Below, piece after piece: positions 11,640-23,118 of a DNA stretch of 64,000 bases. The stretch's first letter is position 1. Each line of letters opens with the position of its first letter. The notes beneath the pieces are model-generated. The model was given only the letters and a program-made list of their open reading frames with translations. It did not search any database and was not told where the DNA came from. Origin of the DNA: Ciona savignyi (taxonomy: Eukaryota > Chordata > Ascidiacea > Phlebobranchia > Cionidae); the NCBI GenBank assembly GCA_000149265.1, contig CH003443.1:175073-239072 (forward strand). The letters run 5' to 3'. A program made the position numbers and the translations under genes.

Positions 11640-12260
11640 AAACATAGTGGCATGGTGACACTAGTATTAATTTGGCTTAAACAATCGTCACACTACCTCG
11701 TGCCCGTAATCAAGTGACCGAAGCTATTGCATTGCATTGTAAATGATTAAAACTTTTCGTCAATTCGGTAGAACCCAACGACGCAGTGTTTTAAGGAAAT
11801 GTCTGCTAATTGACTTGACCAACACTCCAACTAAACAGAGGTTTCTATTCTAACAGCGCTTGTTTGCTAATTAATGGCAACGACGACAGTTTTATTGTGG
11901 ATATTCATGATCCTATCAATCCTCCTTTGCGTCGTTATATGCTATGCAAAGTGGGCGGTCAATCTTTACATGAGCAAACTTATTTGCAAATTTTGTAATT
12001 TTACACAATTGGTAAAAATGAAACCGCCAGCACAACAATCGGCAAAGAAACCAATGCAAAAGTTTGGCGATCAAAATGTTAGCGTAAGTTAATATGATAT
12101 TATATTCAAGTTTATTCCCGTGAACGGGAAAACGCAAGGGCGTTAACACACGAGCAATCGTTAGATCACCTTGAGAGTACGTCGGGTTACGGGAGCTATT
12201 GTAGTGCCAAATAAAAAGTATATCTTTGTGTTGCTGATATTTTTGTAGCAAATCAACCAT
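11640..12260 (+). repeat. Dispersed intergenic repeat with a hydrophobic 'MATTTVLLW' reading frame
   Basis: One of at least nine copies found in both orientations between the amplified genes (near 19.9, 22.6, 28.9, 38.5, 38.9, 48.4, 56.4 and 59.0 kb). Each contains an ATGGCAACAACGACAGTTTT block opening a short frame MATTTVLLW plus a hydrophobic stretch, and a tail like the end of SINE family A (tattcatgtttatccc). The frame length and continuation differ between copies, so I treat it as a repeat and not as a gene. Confidence 0.55.
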
Positions 12261-12892
12261 ATTGTATTCCGAGATGATATGGTGTTATATATTTCAGTCT
12301 ATACAAACCGAAAATATGTTAATAAATATGAATACCTGTTTACCTAGAACATGACATTAATTGACGATTCATCATTTCTAATCTAAGTGGCGTAATAAGT
12401 TGGTAAATGTGGGTATAAAATACGTTTGCATCTCATCATTTAACGAAAGTTACTTACATATGCATATGTTGCCAAATTATGGTAATTTCACACCCTGGTC
12501 GGGTTTTAGTCTCCGCATACATTATAGAACCCACAAGCAGATTTGGGCAATCTGTCAAATAAGTTGGGACTGAATATCTCTTTACTGGTAGTAGTGGAGA
12601 TTGTATTCTTAAGTGTTAATTAGATTTCGCTTAACATTAAGATTTCGCTTAATTTCTTGCTCAAGGACAGTTTGTGTGTCACAACCACTCAAATAACGAC
12701 AAGCCGGACTAATATTTGCAATAAAATACCCTCACAGTATTGATTACTTAACATTCAACAACGTGTGGAAAATAAATAACGCACACAAATTATACAAAAA
12801 AAATTTGTTGTTCCTTGAACATATTATGCTTGTCGGTCAGTTAGAGGTACGCCTGGTCTTTCTATCTTGACGTTTACTCTTTTTGATCCGAC

Positions 12893-13150
12893 CGATTACC
12901 TCAGTGGGTTATTGCGTCGGGTTTCAGCCGAAGGGTTTTAGGTTCGAACCTGGTCGCTAGCTAATCGGTTATGTCCTGGGGACATACACTTAACGGTCTG
13001 AAACTAGTAAAATAACGGGTTCTAGCAACTTGAAGAACCGTCTGTATTATACACAACACACTGCAATAGCTCCGGTATCCATACATTGGGCGTCAGAGAA
13101 TTTAACGATTGCTCGTGTGTTAACCCCTTTAATTTTCCCATTATTGGAAA
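12893..13150 (+). repeat. SINE family A copy
   Basis: The head (attacctcagtgggttattg), the B-box-like ggttcgaacctggtcgctag and the body (tacacaacacactgcaatag) are all present in plus orientation. The 3' part diverges after about 13140. The segment just upstream (12710-12800) is a paralogue of the LTR-element insertion site at 30480-30552, without the insertion. Confidence 0.7.
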
Positions 13151-13353
13151 TAACCACGAATATCCTATATTTATCTAAAGTTTTGGACAGGATCCTCGAG
13201 CCCGTATTGTTCTGGTGTCGCAAGCAATTTTAATCCACTGGGTCAAACCACTGCACCAGAAATTGCCATTAGACAGAACAATTAATCACGCAGAATTATA
13301 ACCATCAAATTTATTTGAAAAAAATGGAACATATACAGAAACGAATCAGTATT

Positions 13354-16300
13354 TTAGGAAAGCTTGCAAAACCTCTTATACCTAGTAAAGGAATCGGTCT
13401 GCATGAGGTTAAATATGTGGGTTTGGGCTACATCGAAAGTCGCATAACTTGGGGTTGCGATCTTGGACCAGGTAAGTTCCTTTGTCCGCGAATCCAAGTT
13501 CACCTGGAAATGGACTCGTTAGATAATAAATCGATATATTATATATGCAAGATTTGAATAGATAAACACGCATAAAAAGTGAAATCATGAAGCCGAACGG
13601 TTAACGCGAGTGATACACGTACGAACTATATAAAAAAAACTAGGGACAGGCCAATCATGGGTTCAAAACTTATCCGAGTAAAAATAGACGCCTAAACTGT
13701 ACGGTCATGTGGTCAATAGATTAAAGTGACCGGTACGTTTTCAAAATAAAAACTTTCTTAGTGACGAGCATCATTAGTGTAAAACTTTCCCCGAATAAAA
13801 AAACAACTCGTAAACTTTATTCTATGAAAATTTGAAGCAATCATAATATTATATTAAAAGTCTTTTTTTATAAATAAAGTAAAACTTTAAAAGAGATATA
13901 ATAGATAATCAAAATAAAAATTTATGTAAATATAATTCAACTCCACAATGACATATTTTAATTTTTAAAATTTCTCATGTAAATCTAAAATGTTTGTATA
14001 CAAATACCACAAATTGTTATCTTGTAAAATAACTAATTGATTACGTTGATTTATATGAAATCGGCTTTAAATTGGTTATGTAGATAAAACAACTTTCTAA
14101 ATATAGTTAAAGGGCTTATATATTAGCATAAAATACGACACGTTTTAAATCTGCAAGTCTTTGGCAAAAAGGCGACGCACTAACCCACCAGACTAATCTG
14201 TCAGACTTTCTAAAGTATGTAAATTGATTTGCTTCAATTCAAAGACAAACCTGCTTATCAGCACCAGGAGCGAGGTACTGGACGTATATTTGGTTCGCCA
14301 CCTTTTTCAGTTTGCAAGGTTTTAGAGATTTGTATTCTTCACATTCAAGCCAGAAATCGAGATTTTCTGAACTAAATTCACTGACCAGGAACTCTCTGAA
14401 TGAAGTGGTGCTAGCTAGAATACAAAGACAAGATTATATTGGGTATGTTTACGAGCAGATGGGTATCAGCTTCGTCATTTTTTTGATTAAAGATTACCGG
14501 TTGTGCGGCCTAATAGCTAATTAAACCAATTTACAATTTTATATTAAAAACGGCCATACTGACGAGCCCATAATGGATTTAAAATACCGGTAAAAACCTA
14601 CCCGTGATAAAAGTTATATCTTTCAAAATATGTATATTGCTGAAAATATACATGCAGATGTTGAAATTGTTAAATTATAAATACGACCAATAGATAAATC
14701 CAATAACCTCACAAGTCGAACCACCCACCTTTATTTGACAGAACATCTTCTAATGTTGTCGGTTTTACATTATTTTCACTTCGAATATTTCTGTAAATTG
14801 AAGACCAGTTAACGGTTGTGTAAATAAACATTTATTTGATAATTTAATTTCGTTTGGTTTAAATTAATAAAAATTATTGGAAACGTATAACTGAAAAATA
14901 CACGAGCGGGGTTGAAATCGAACACGGGATCACCAGGTTCCCACCAACATGATCAATGTAACGAGCTACTTACTTCTTGTGCTTCCTCATGCTTAAACTT
15001 CTACGGAAACGAGATTTATTAATCGCTTTTCCTTGAATCGAATTTCGCCGGTGGAAGTTTTCTTTTTTTAATGATTTCGCATTCTTCTCTGATTCGGGGA
15101 TTTTTCGTTGTTGAAACCACGTCATCAAATTTGACCTTATCAGAAATTAAACTTTTTTATTTAATGTGTTTTTGTGTTTCAACTCTTAAAAAACTATACT
15201 TACAAAGCGTTAGATTTTGAGTTCCTTTCATTATCATTCCACGTATTACGTTCAACCTTTGATTGAATCGGCGACTCGAAGTCAACTTTTTCTTTAAACT
15301 GCATCAAACTGTCCAATGACAAGCGTCTGCTTAGCGTTCGTTTCATGTGATTCTCGACCATTTTAACGTCACTTTTATCTACGTCACTTCCCAGGTGGAA
15401 TTTATTCGTCGCCATTGGTGTATCGGGATCGCTGTTACTGTGGTAACCTTCTGACGATGTTGAACTATTGACGTCATGTTTGACGTCAACGGTTTTTGAT
15501 GACGATTGTCCTTTGAAATCTGGAGTTGAACAAACTTGTTCCAGAATCGAATAACTCAGCCGAGATGTCATGATATCTTCCGGGGTGTAGTTCTTGGGTC
15601 GTAAGTGCTTGCGACCTGTCGGTGTTATCGCAGTGTGCGTTGCAGTTATCGCTCCGGCACCAGAAGCAGATATGTTCGAACTTCTTACAACCTCCTTTGC
15701 TCGTCGCTCAACTGCAAGTCTGATCCTTGGCCGGACTATAACAGGTGACGGAAGGATTTCTTTCGACGGTGATGTCAGAAAATCAAAGTTTTTTTTCAAC
15801 ATATCTTGTTCTAATCGACTGTCTTGATTTCTATCGCGGCTTAGTTGGTTGATTGGATTTATTCCAGTCTGTAATTTTATTTTTATTAATTAGATATGTG
15901 GTGAAAAATATAGCATTTGTGAAAAAGTTGAACTGAAATTTACAATTCTAATAGTAGAACTTATAAAGGAATATTTTATTTTCAATGCTTGGAAACCAGG
16001 CCTAAAATCACCCAAATTATCAATTTTGATTCTTTGTTAGATTCTTTGTTAATTAAATTTTATTTAGAAAATACCATTTGGTTTTTATTAAAACTTTCAT
16101 CTAAATACTTTCTAGTTGGTTTCTAAAAACAGCGCTAGTAACGAATTTCTTATCTTATTAAAAAGCAAAAGTTTTCTCTCTGATGGAGCCAACTCAAAGC
16201 GACCTTGAACAATCCTGGCAGGCAAGATAGCAACTGACAATTCGCTACATTCGTGACGTATCTTATATTGCTCATAGTTTTCCACTTGGCCTACTTTAAT

Positions 16301-18575
16301 TACAATCTGCTTACATAAGGTAGTCCGCATGTCAACAATCCTTTGTGTTTTTGCACCATAGTATTTACCGAGCAAACGGTAACACGAAGACAATTATCCA
16401 AAATCCTAACCTTTCTAGGTCCTATCCCAACCAGTACAAAATGTCATCTCCTACACAATCAGACACACATGGCTTTATATAACAAAGCACAGATGTCAGG
16501 TTTAAACGTGAAAACGAACATTGCAATCGATAAATTAAGACACCTGTTCAAAACCAAGCTGTGATACCCTGTTCTACCTGTCGCAGCTGTTTCAATATGT
16601 TAACAAGTTATTTGTAAATTACATCGAGTTCTTCATGAACTATTTACACATTGTATAACAGCTACCAAAATCGACTATATTATCTTGCGTGGGGGTGTGC
16701 TGTTTTAGCCAAACACGAGCTTTCCTATGATGATAATGCAAGGAGCGTAACTGTAAAGTATGCCAACCAACTTAACTATATATATTGCTGTTGATTCTGA
16801 CCTTTTTGATCGGAGTTTCGTATAAATTGTCCAGTTGTTTCATCGAATTGTGGTGAGTTTGATCCGATACCCAGTTTGGCATCCTGCAGAGTTTTGCGTT
16901 GTGGTGTCGATTTGTTTCTGGGATTAACAATTTGTTAAGCGGTTTAGAATCTAGTTGTTGTGTGTTGTAAGTTATTTATGGACGAATGGCTATCATTGCA
17001 ATGATCGCGTCACGATCTTGGCGCTTATTGCCGGAAATTAGGCAATTGCATCCTTATTATTCCCATGTCTCGCTCACCTGGTCTCGATCTCACGTTCTTC
17101 TTTCTACCGAGCTGATTGTTAAGAAGCTTATACCACCCGCATATTACCTGTATAACACGTCATCTCACATCACAAAGCATAAATCATTTCATAATATATA
17201 TAGCCGTTTTCATTACCTATTCTCGGCAAAAAATAGTGGAATATTTAATTAACCAAGGTTTCTTTGTAATCAATCAATATAAATGAAGAATGTAAAAACG
17301 TAAAAACGACAGAATTCAATTTTTGAAAATAAAAATAGGAGTAATCAAGACGTAGAAATTATGTAAAAAATAAAACTACAGCGGTTAGAACACGCAAAAT
17401 ATAACCAAATTTTTAATATTTTTTTTTAAATAATTTTTCGTTCCGGTAATATCAATACGTAACCTCCTACCCTTGCGGCTTTAAGTTTCTCGCAGCTGAA
17501 ACTGGTCGAACCAATTTGTTGGTTGTTCCCCCAAACCGATACCACGATTCTTTGTTTTACTTGCTGTAGCTTGCCCATGCGACTGTGTGGAAAAAAACTA
17601 AATGATTACAATGCACGTCTTGTGCCAACAGTTGAGATAATTACGGAACCACTTAATTCGAATCCCAACACCGGTAAAAAATAAACACGAAACCAATACA
17701 GCTTCAGGTTTTATATTACAACTGTCTCAGTGACAAGCCCACACGTGGGTTCGAAACTTAATTGCGGTAAAAATAGGGAGTTTTCGTACAAGCTGCGACA
17801 ATAATCACATTTACTTACATAGTTATTACTTCGTGAGTCTCAACATAACGTGAAGTCACGTGTATCTTATCACTTTCGTGACTTCCAACTTTACCGGGTG
17901 TCACGTGCACCTGGGAATAGAAAGTTTATATTTTACGTTAAATAACTTTTAGCTGATTTAAAAGTGTTCTTTTATTAACCAACTAAAATTATTTTATAGA
18001 CAAATGGTATACATACCAGGCGACCAATATAATATTTTCAAATGTAATTATTAACTAATTTTCTAAAATATACTGTATGTCCTGTCAGCAATATATTATT
18101 TTTATTCCGTTTGTCGATGAAATTTTAATTAACTCATCCCCACCTTTAACCCGAGATCTCCTGTCACATTTCTCACCCCCATCCATGTTATCGTCGCTTG
18201 GTTTCGTGACGCACATATTGCAAGCTCTATTTCACCTGGTAACGCATTTAAATAATTAAACCATTACACAATCATATGACGCATTAGAAGAGGTAATCTA
18301 CGACGCACATATGGTCCTCAATCAGCAATTACGACATATTTTCCAGATAATACTCCAAGTAATAACAAATATTAATCACCTCTCATCGCTTCAGTGATGC
18401 TACTTGTCTTGTATATTTTGGGAAACAAATTACATTTTGAAGGACATTTTTCTTTTTTATTCCAGTCCGCTGTACTTTTTTGCACTTCCCTGTTGCAAGC
18501 TAATACAAAAGAACCAACACAAACAATGAAACCCGTGAGTAAAGCTGTGATAAGTTGAGTGATAATCTTCCAAAA
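13354..18575 (-). CDS. Membrane-anchored C2-RGS protein, copy 1 (only intact copy)
   Basis: Exons 5' to 3': 18575-18380, 18235-18144, 17910-17819, 17582-17471, 17147-17078, 16917-16802, 15868-15204, 15135-14974, 14790-14729, 14414-14251, 13503-13354. Together they make 1881 nt, all phases agree, and the only stop is the last codon (626 residues, numbered from the first visible exon). Residues 4-27 are a transmembrane helix. Residues 66-187 form a C2 domain (VVSVWGNN, IGSTSFSC, CGWYKLLNNQLGR) most like the C2 of RGS3, without the usual calcium-binding Asp residues. Residues 227-501 are a basic, Ser-rich linker. Residues about 515-624 are an R4-type RGS domain (FLVSEFSSENLDFW, LMQTDSFTRY), which should accelerate GTP hydrolysis by G-alpha. 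The Asn that packs against G-alpha in RGS4 appears to be Lys here, and the protein ends right after the last helix motif. The 5' exon with the start codon was not found; a candidate ATG lies near 18705. Confidence 0.8.
16112..16393 (-). other. Conserved intronic reading frame between linker exon and Ser-rich exon (copy 1)
   Basis: All six gene copies hold this block in the same intron: 16112-16393, 25356-25619 and 35278-35529 on minus; 42936-43200, 53040-53316 and 63160-63440 on plus. It encodes a frame beginning around CYRLLGKYCGAKTQ. The flanking exons already join in phase without it, copy 1 has a one-base deletion and copy 6 a two-base deletion in it, and its possible acceptor (ttccag) is lost in copy 1. 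It is either an optional exon, an intronic RNA, or simply conserved because the duplications are young. Confidence 0.4.
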
Positions 18576-19170
18576 CTAGAAACTTTAATCCCTTTGTGTT
18601 TAATTTATCGACTCAATTTAAATTAAGAAAGCAATAATCGCGAAATTATTTTATTTCTCAGTATACAATACAAACACAAGCATAACTGTGAAGCAGAGAA
18701 ATCTCATTTGAATTTTAAAAACTTTACCGTAGGGTTCGTGTGAAATTTTTTGTTGTTTGTATAGGGCTTTTATGGCGTTTAAAATGTCGCGCGTAAACTT
18801 AGATTTCTACAGAGGTGTCTGGCGTTAGTTATATCTTAGAGCAAGACCAAGTTACTTGTGTGAATGATAACTATACACGGCAGATTGCAGCTGCGAATTG
18901 ACATAATTATTAAGGCAGGTGGGTATGCTAGTAGAGAAAGTGGAACTGGGTTGAAATAAACGACGGAGTTTGTTTATCCAGAGAGTCACAATTAGCATTA
19001 TATTACCCACTTTGCTATACTTAATATTTACAGCATCGATTCAGCACGTTCGGAAAAGAATCATGCTGTAAGTAACTCCAGTATTCGGACGCGCCATGTG
19101 TATAATAAAAACGTTATACTTCAGTTGAATAGAAAAAGTCGCTGTAAATGTTAATTAGTTTTTTATATGC
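18576..19170. promoter_or_regulatory. Upstream region of copy 1, nearly identical to 37779-38360
   Basis: Contains the presumed first exon and promoter of the minus-strand gene. An ATG at about 18705 (minus strand) opens a short hydrophobic frame MRFLCFTVMLVF that could be the start of the protein, but the donor is not conserved in the other copies. On the plus strand, 19034-19067 is an exon-like remnant (acag acceptor, DSARSEKNHA, gtaagt donor), the truncated end of a divergent neighbour best preserved at 59900-60101. Confidence 0.4.
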
Positions 19171-19649
19171 AAAATAAGTTCTTACTTACGCGAGTACCAG
19201 TAAGAAGATATCTCGGCCCAAGTTATTTAAACAATTGACCAAATCTGCTGATGGGTTCTATAACGAATGCGGAGATTGACATAGATTCGGCATTCCGACG
19301 AGGGTGTGAGAGTATCATATAATTCGACATCCTATGCATGTGCATGTAATTTACGTTCAATCATGAGATGTATAAACGTATTTTATACCCACATTCACTA
19401 ATCCATCACGCCACTAAGATTAGATGTTATGATCCATCAATAAATGTCATGTTCTAGGTAACAGGTATCCATAATTATTACAATGTTTTCGGTGTGTATA
19501 GACTAAAATATATAACACCTTATCATCTCGAAATTCAATATGGTTACCTGATACAATTTATTAGCATTTTGTATAACATCAACGTGTAAATTTCTATGTT
19601 TTTTTAACTGAGCCAAGTTTCGTAAACATCACTATGACCATTTTTTATG

Positions 19650-20000
19650 AAAGTCGTTATGTACTGCTATGTGGCATTGCAATAGCTTCGGTAACCTGAC
19701 AAGGTAATCTGACGGTTGACCGTGTGTTAACGATAACGTCCCTGCGTTTTCCCTTCACGGGGATAAGCATGAATATCATATCATAATAATCTACCCTGGG
19801 GGCCATTGTCGTCCGTTGTTGTTTTCTAACTTGCTGACGACTCTCTTTCAACCACATCTGTAAAATTACAAAATTTGCAAATAATTTTGCCCATATAAAT
19901 ATTGACCGCCACATTACACATCATATAACGCCACAGAGGATTAATAGCTTTATAAACATTTATAATTAAACTGTCGTTGTTGCCATCTGCCCATTAACCG
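19650..20000 (-). repeat. 'MATTT' dispersed repeat, inverted counterpart of 59006-59390
   Basis: Minus-strand copy of the intergenic repeat, with its hydrophobic frame start degraded and an 85-codon frame containing LKESRQQVRKQQRTTMAPRV. The mirror copy at 59078-59389 encodes almost the same text on the plus strand, which supports the large inverted duplication more than it supports a gene. Confidence 0.55.
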
Positions 20001-20159
20001 TGGATGCCAAGTCGTTGTTTTAATCCTGAATGGACGCAATAATCCCATTTCATACTAAAAAAGCAAAACGTTAATCTTGTAGGTTTTAATTAACCTATGA
20101 CCGCGCAAAATGTAATAAATCTCGAAAGGCAGCCATAAAATCACTTTTTAAATTAAGTA

Positions 20160-20445
20160 AGAATATAGGATATTCATGTTTATCATCGTGAATGGGAAAA
20201 CCAAGGGGGTTAACACACAGGCAATCGTCAGATTACCTCGCGCCCACCGTCGGGTTAACAGAGATATTGCATTGCGTTATGTACGATTTAAACGTTTCTT
20301 CAATTTAGAGGGAACCTATTAATCCGCTGGGTTTAGGCAATGTTTGTGCCTTGTCCAAGGTCACAACAGACTAGCTTGCGACCAGTTTGATACATACAAC
20401 TGTTCGGCTGAAGGGCGACGCTCTAAACCACCATACTCATATGTT
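20160..20445 (-). repeat. SINE family A copy
   Basis: Starts (on plus) with the tail aggatattcatgtttatc and ends with the tRNA-like head (gaccagtttgatacatacaa, gggcgacgctctaaaccacc). The mirror copy lies at 58565-58835, so it was already present before the inverted duplication. Confidence 0.75.
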
Positions 20446-20809
20446 GGATTAGGTACTATCGGATAGCTCAATCAAACTAAAATGCGCTTTTAGAAAACAA
20501 ACCTGTTTAGTTGGAGTATTGGGCAAACAATTACTGGATATTGCCTTCACATATCGGGTTATTGTTTTTTCGAATTGACGAAAAGTTTCCAACTCAATGC
20601 AATAGGTTCGGTAACTTGAATACGGGCATGAGGTGATCTGACGATTGTGTGAGATAATGCCTCGGAATAAATATGGGATAAATATCAATATCCTATCCTG
20701 TCCTTTAATAGTAAAAAATTAAAGCCAAAATAATACTATTGTCACCAAGCCAACATGTTCAATCGCTTTATAGGTGAGTGTAGAAAAAATATGGGTAACT
20801 TACAATAGA

Positions 20810-22320
20810 CTAGAGAGTGTCAACCACGTGTTTAACCACCACTATTTGTAAAACACATGTTGTATGCCGTATATATATTCATGCAACAGGGTCCCTAACC
20901 ACATTTTATATTTTATACACTGTGTGTGTAGATTTTGTTTCTGCAAGCATAAACGCATGGGTCCCATAGTTATCAAACCAAACTTCTTCTTCATGTGTAG
21001 TTAAAATAACGAAAAATCGTGTTAGATTTACGAAGATTTTAACACAAATGTTTTAAATTAAAGCTTTTTTTCAAGTGATGTATTGAAATGAAGCTAAGTT
21101 CCTAAAACAGTCCGATTTAGTTTTCCATGGCTTCGGGGAATTCCCCATGGGTTTAGTACATAAGTTTCTGTTTTTACATATGTGAGCCATGTTATCTAAT
21201 AATTCTTAAAGTTTTAATATAATTTGACGAATCCTTGTTGGAGATGTAAGTGCAATGTGGCATGCCTGTCACAATCATAATTCAGAAACCTATCTTTTTT
21301 TTAAGGGAGTTACCCTAAGTAAATGTTTTCTTTCTTTTAATTGACACAGGGTGGCTAACGATCCAGCATTCCACCAAATCTGATTAAAATTAGAGCGGCC
21401 CTTCAAACGCTATGCCACGAAAAGCTATTTTTTAGAAAAATAACCGTTTTGGATTTTAACGTCCCAGGGAATTTACCAAGATTTATCAACGACAATTTTT
21501 CTACTGCGTGTTTAGACCATGTTGTCTAACAAATGACAATGTTTTATTACTATTTCATTATTCCTTCTGGTAGATGTCGGGGCGTCATGCCATGCCTGTC
21601 ACAATCATGATTTGAAAACTAACTTCTTATTTTTTAGGGTATTTCCCCTAAATAATTTTTTTATTTTATCTAATTGTTAAATTAGTAGGTAATGCACTTA
21701 CATTCCACCAAATCTAAATCAGATTGGAGCATCCGTTAAAGCGCTATGCCCAAAAAAGCTTGTTTTTTTTGTTGAAAAAATACAGTTTTGGTTTTTAACG
21801 CATCCGGGGAATTCCCTTAGATTTATCATCCAAAATTTTGTTTTTTACATATCTAGACCATGTTATCTAACAAATGTTAAGTTTTCATATGGTTTATTCC
21901 AATATTCCATTTGGTAGATGTCGGGGCGACATGACATGCTTGTCAAAATCATGATTTGAGAACAAAATCTAATTTTAGGGTATTTTTCTAGGTATTTTTT
22001 TCATTTCCTCTAAGTGTTAAATCAGTGACTAATGCACTTGCATTTTCCAAAATATGATTTTAATTGGACCAGCTGTTCAGGCGCTAAGGCCCAAAAAGCT
22101 AATTTTTTAGAAAAAATGACCGTTTTGGTTTTTAACGACCAAGGGGATTTACCCTGAATTTAATATCAAAAATTTTGGTTTCTGCATATCTAGGTCATGT
22201 TGTCTAACAAATTATCAAGTTTCATTGCGATTCCATTATTCCTTGTGGTAGAAGTCTGGGCGTTTGACAACAAAAAAAATATGTGTCATATTTTTCCAAA
22301 TGGGACCCATAAATATAGGA
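20810..22320 (-). repeat. Long element made of tandem units of about 280-340 bp
   Basis: Edge at gagagtgtcaaccacgtgtt; then gcaagcataaacgcatgggt; then four diverged units, each with a ggggaattcccc-type block, a T-run, a ggtagatgtcggggcg block and catgcctgtcacaatcatga; the far edge is near the gggacccataaata block at 22306-22319. The same element lies inverted at 56705-58185 and as an insertion at 50149-51520. No coding capacity found. Confidence 0.75.
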
Positions 22321-22439
22321 CAGGATATCATGTTTATTCCCGTGAGCTTTTGCAGTGTGTTGTGTATGATTCACACGCAATACCCGCTAATTGCTTTACA
22401 CAGTACTACAACTATACATAGGTTTCTATTCCATAAGCG

Positions 22440-22970
22440 CTTCTTCGCTGATTGAGCTAACCGACGTCACCCAACAACTGTGGTTTCATGCCCGCCTTCC
22501 GTGATTTATTACGCCTTGAGCGTCCTTAGGTTAATTAAAGCCACAAGATGAATGTTTTGCTTTTTTAATATCAAATGGGATTATTACGTCCATTCAGGAT
22601 TAAAACAACGAGTTGGCATCCACGGTTAATGTGCAGATGGCAACAACGACGGTTTTATTATGGATAATCATGAAGCTATTAATCCTCTTTAGCGTTATAT
22701 GCTATACAATGTTGGTGGTCTCTTTACATGGGTAAACTTATTTGCAAATTTTGTAATTTTACAGAACTTATAGAAATTGAAACCGTCACCATAACAATTG
22801 GCAAAGGACCTAATAAAAAATTTACCAATCGACATGTCAGCGTGAGTTATTATGATATGATATTCATGTTTATCCCAGTTACCGGAAAAACGCCCAGTGA
22901 AAGGGGAAAAAGGGACGTTATCTTTAATCCATGGGCAAACAACACACTGCAAAAAAACTTGGTTTTCTAA
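22440..22970 (+). repeat. 'MATTT' dispersed repeat, plus orientation
   Basis: Includes the tRNA-like segment whose complement reads gacgtcggttagctcaat, the ATGGCAACAACGACGGTTTT block at 22638, and a tail like that of SINE family A. The frame MATTTVLLWIIMKLLIL ends after about 30 codons, so it is not a supported gene. Confidence 0.5.
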
Positions 22971-23118
22971 TTCACGGGTATAAAAATGAATTTCTTATCC
23001 TATCACACCATACTACCCAGGAATTGCCATTAGACAGAACAATTAAACAAGCCGAATTATAACCATCAAATGTATTTGGTAAAAAATGGAACATATACAA
23101 CAAAAATCAATCAGTATT

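Noticed and set aside
14312..14524. Frame beginning MQGFRDLYSSHSS, repeated at 23836 and 33455
   Set aside because: Antisense of the RGS exon with SENLDFWLECEEYK.
15594..15827. Plus-strand frame beginning MGRKCLRPVGVIAVC, also seen opposite the other copies
   Set aside because: It is the antisense shadow of the long Ser-rich exon; splice sites and phases support the other strand in all six copies.
18077..18259. Frame beginning MSCQQYIIFIPFVDE, repeated at 37280-37462 and 61129-61311
   Set aside because: Antisense of the first C2 exon and its intron; the opposite strand has matching acceptor, donor and phase.
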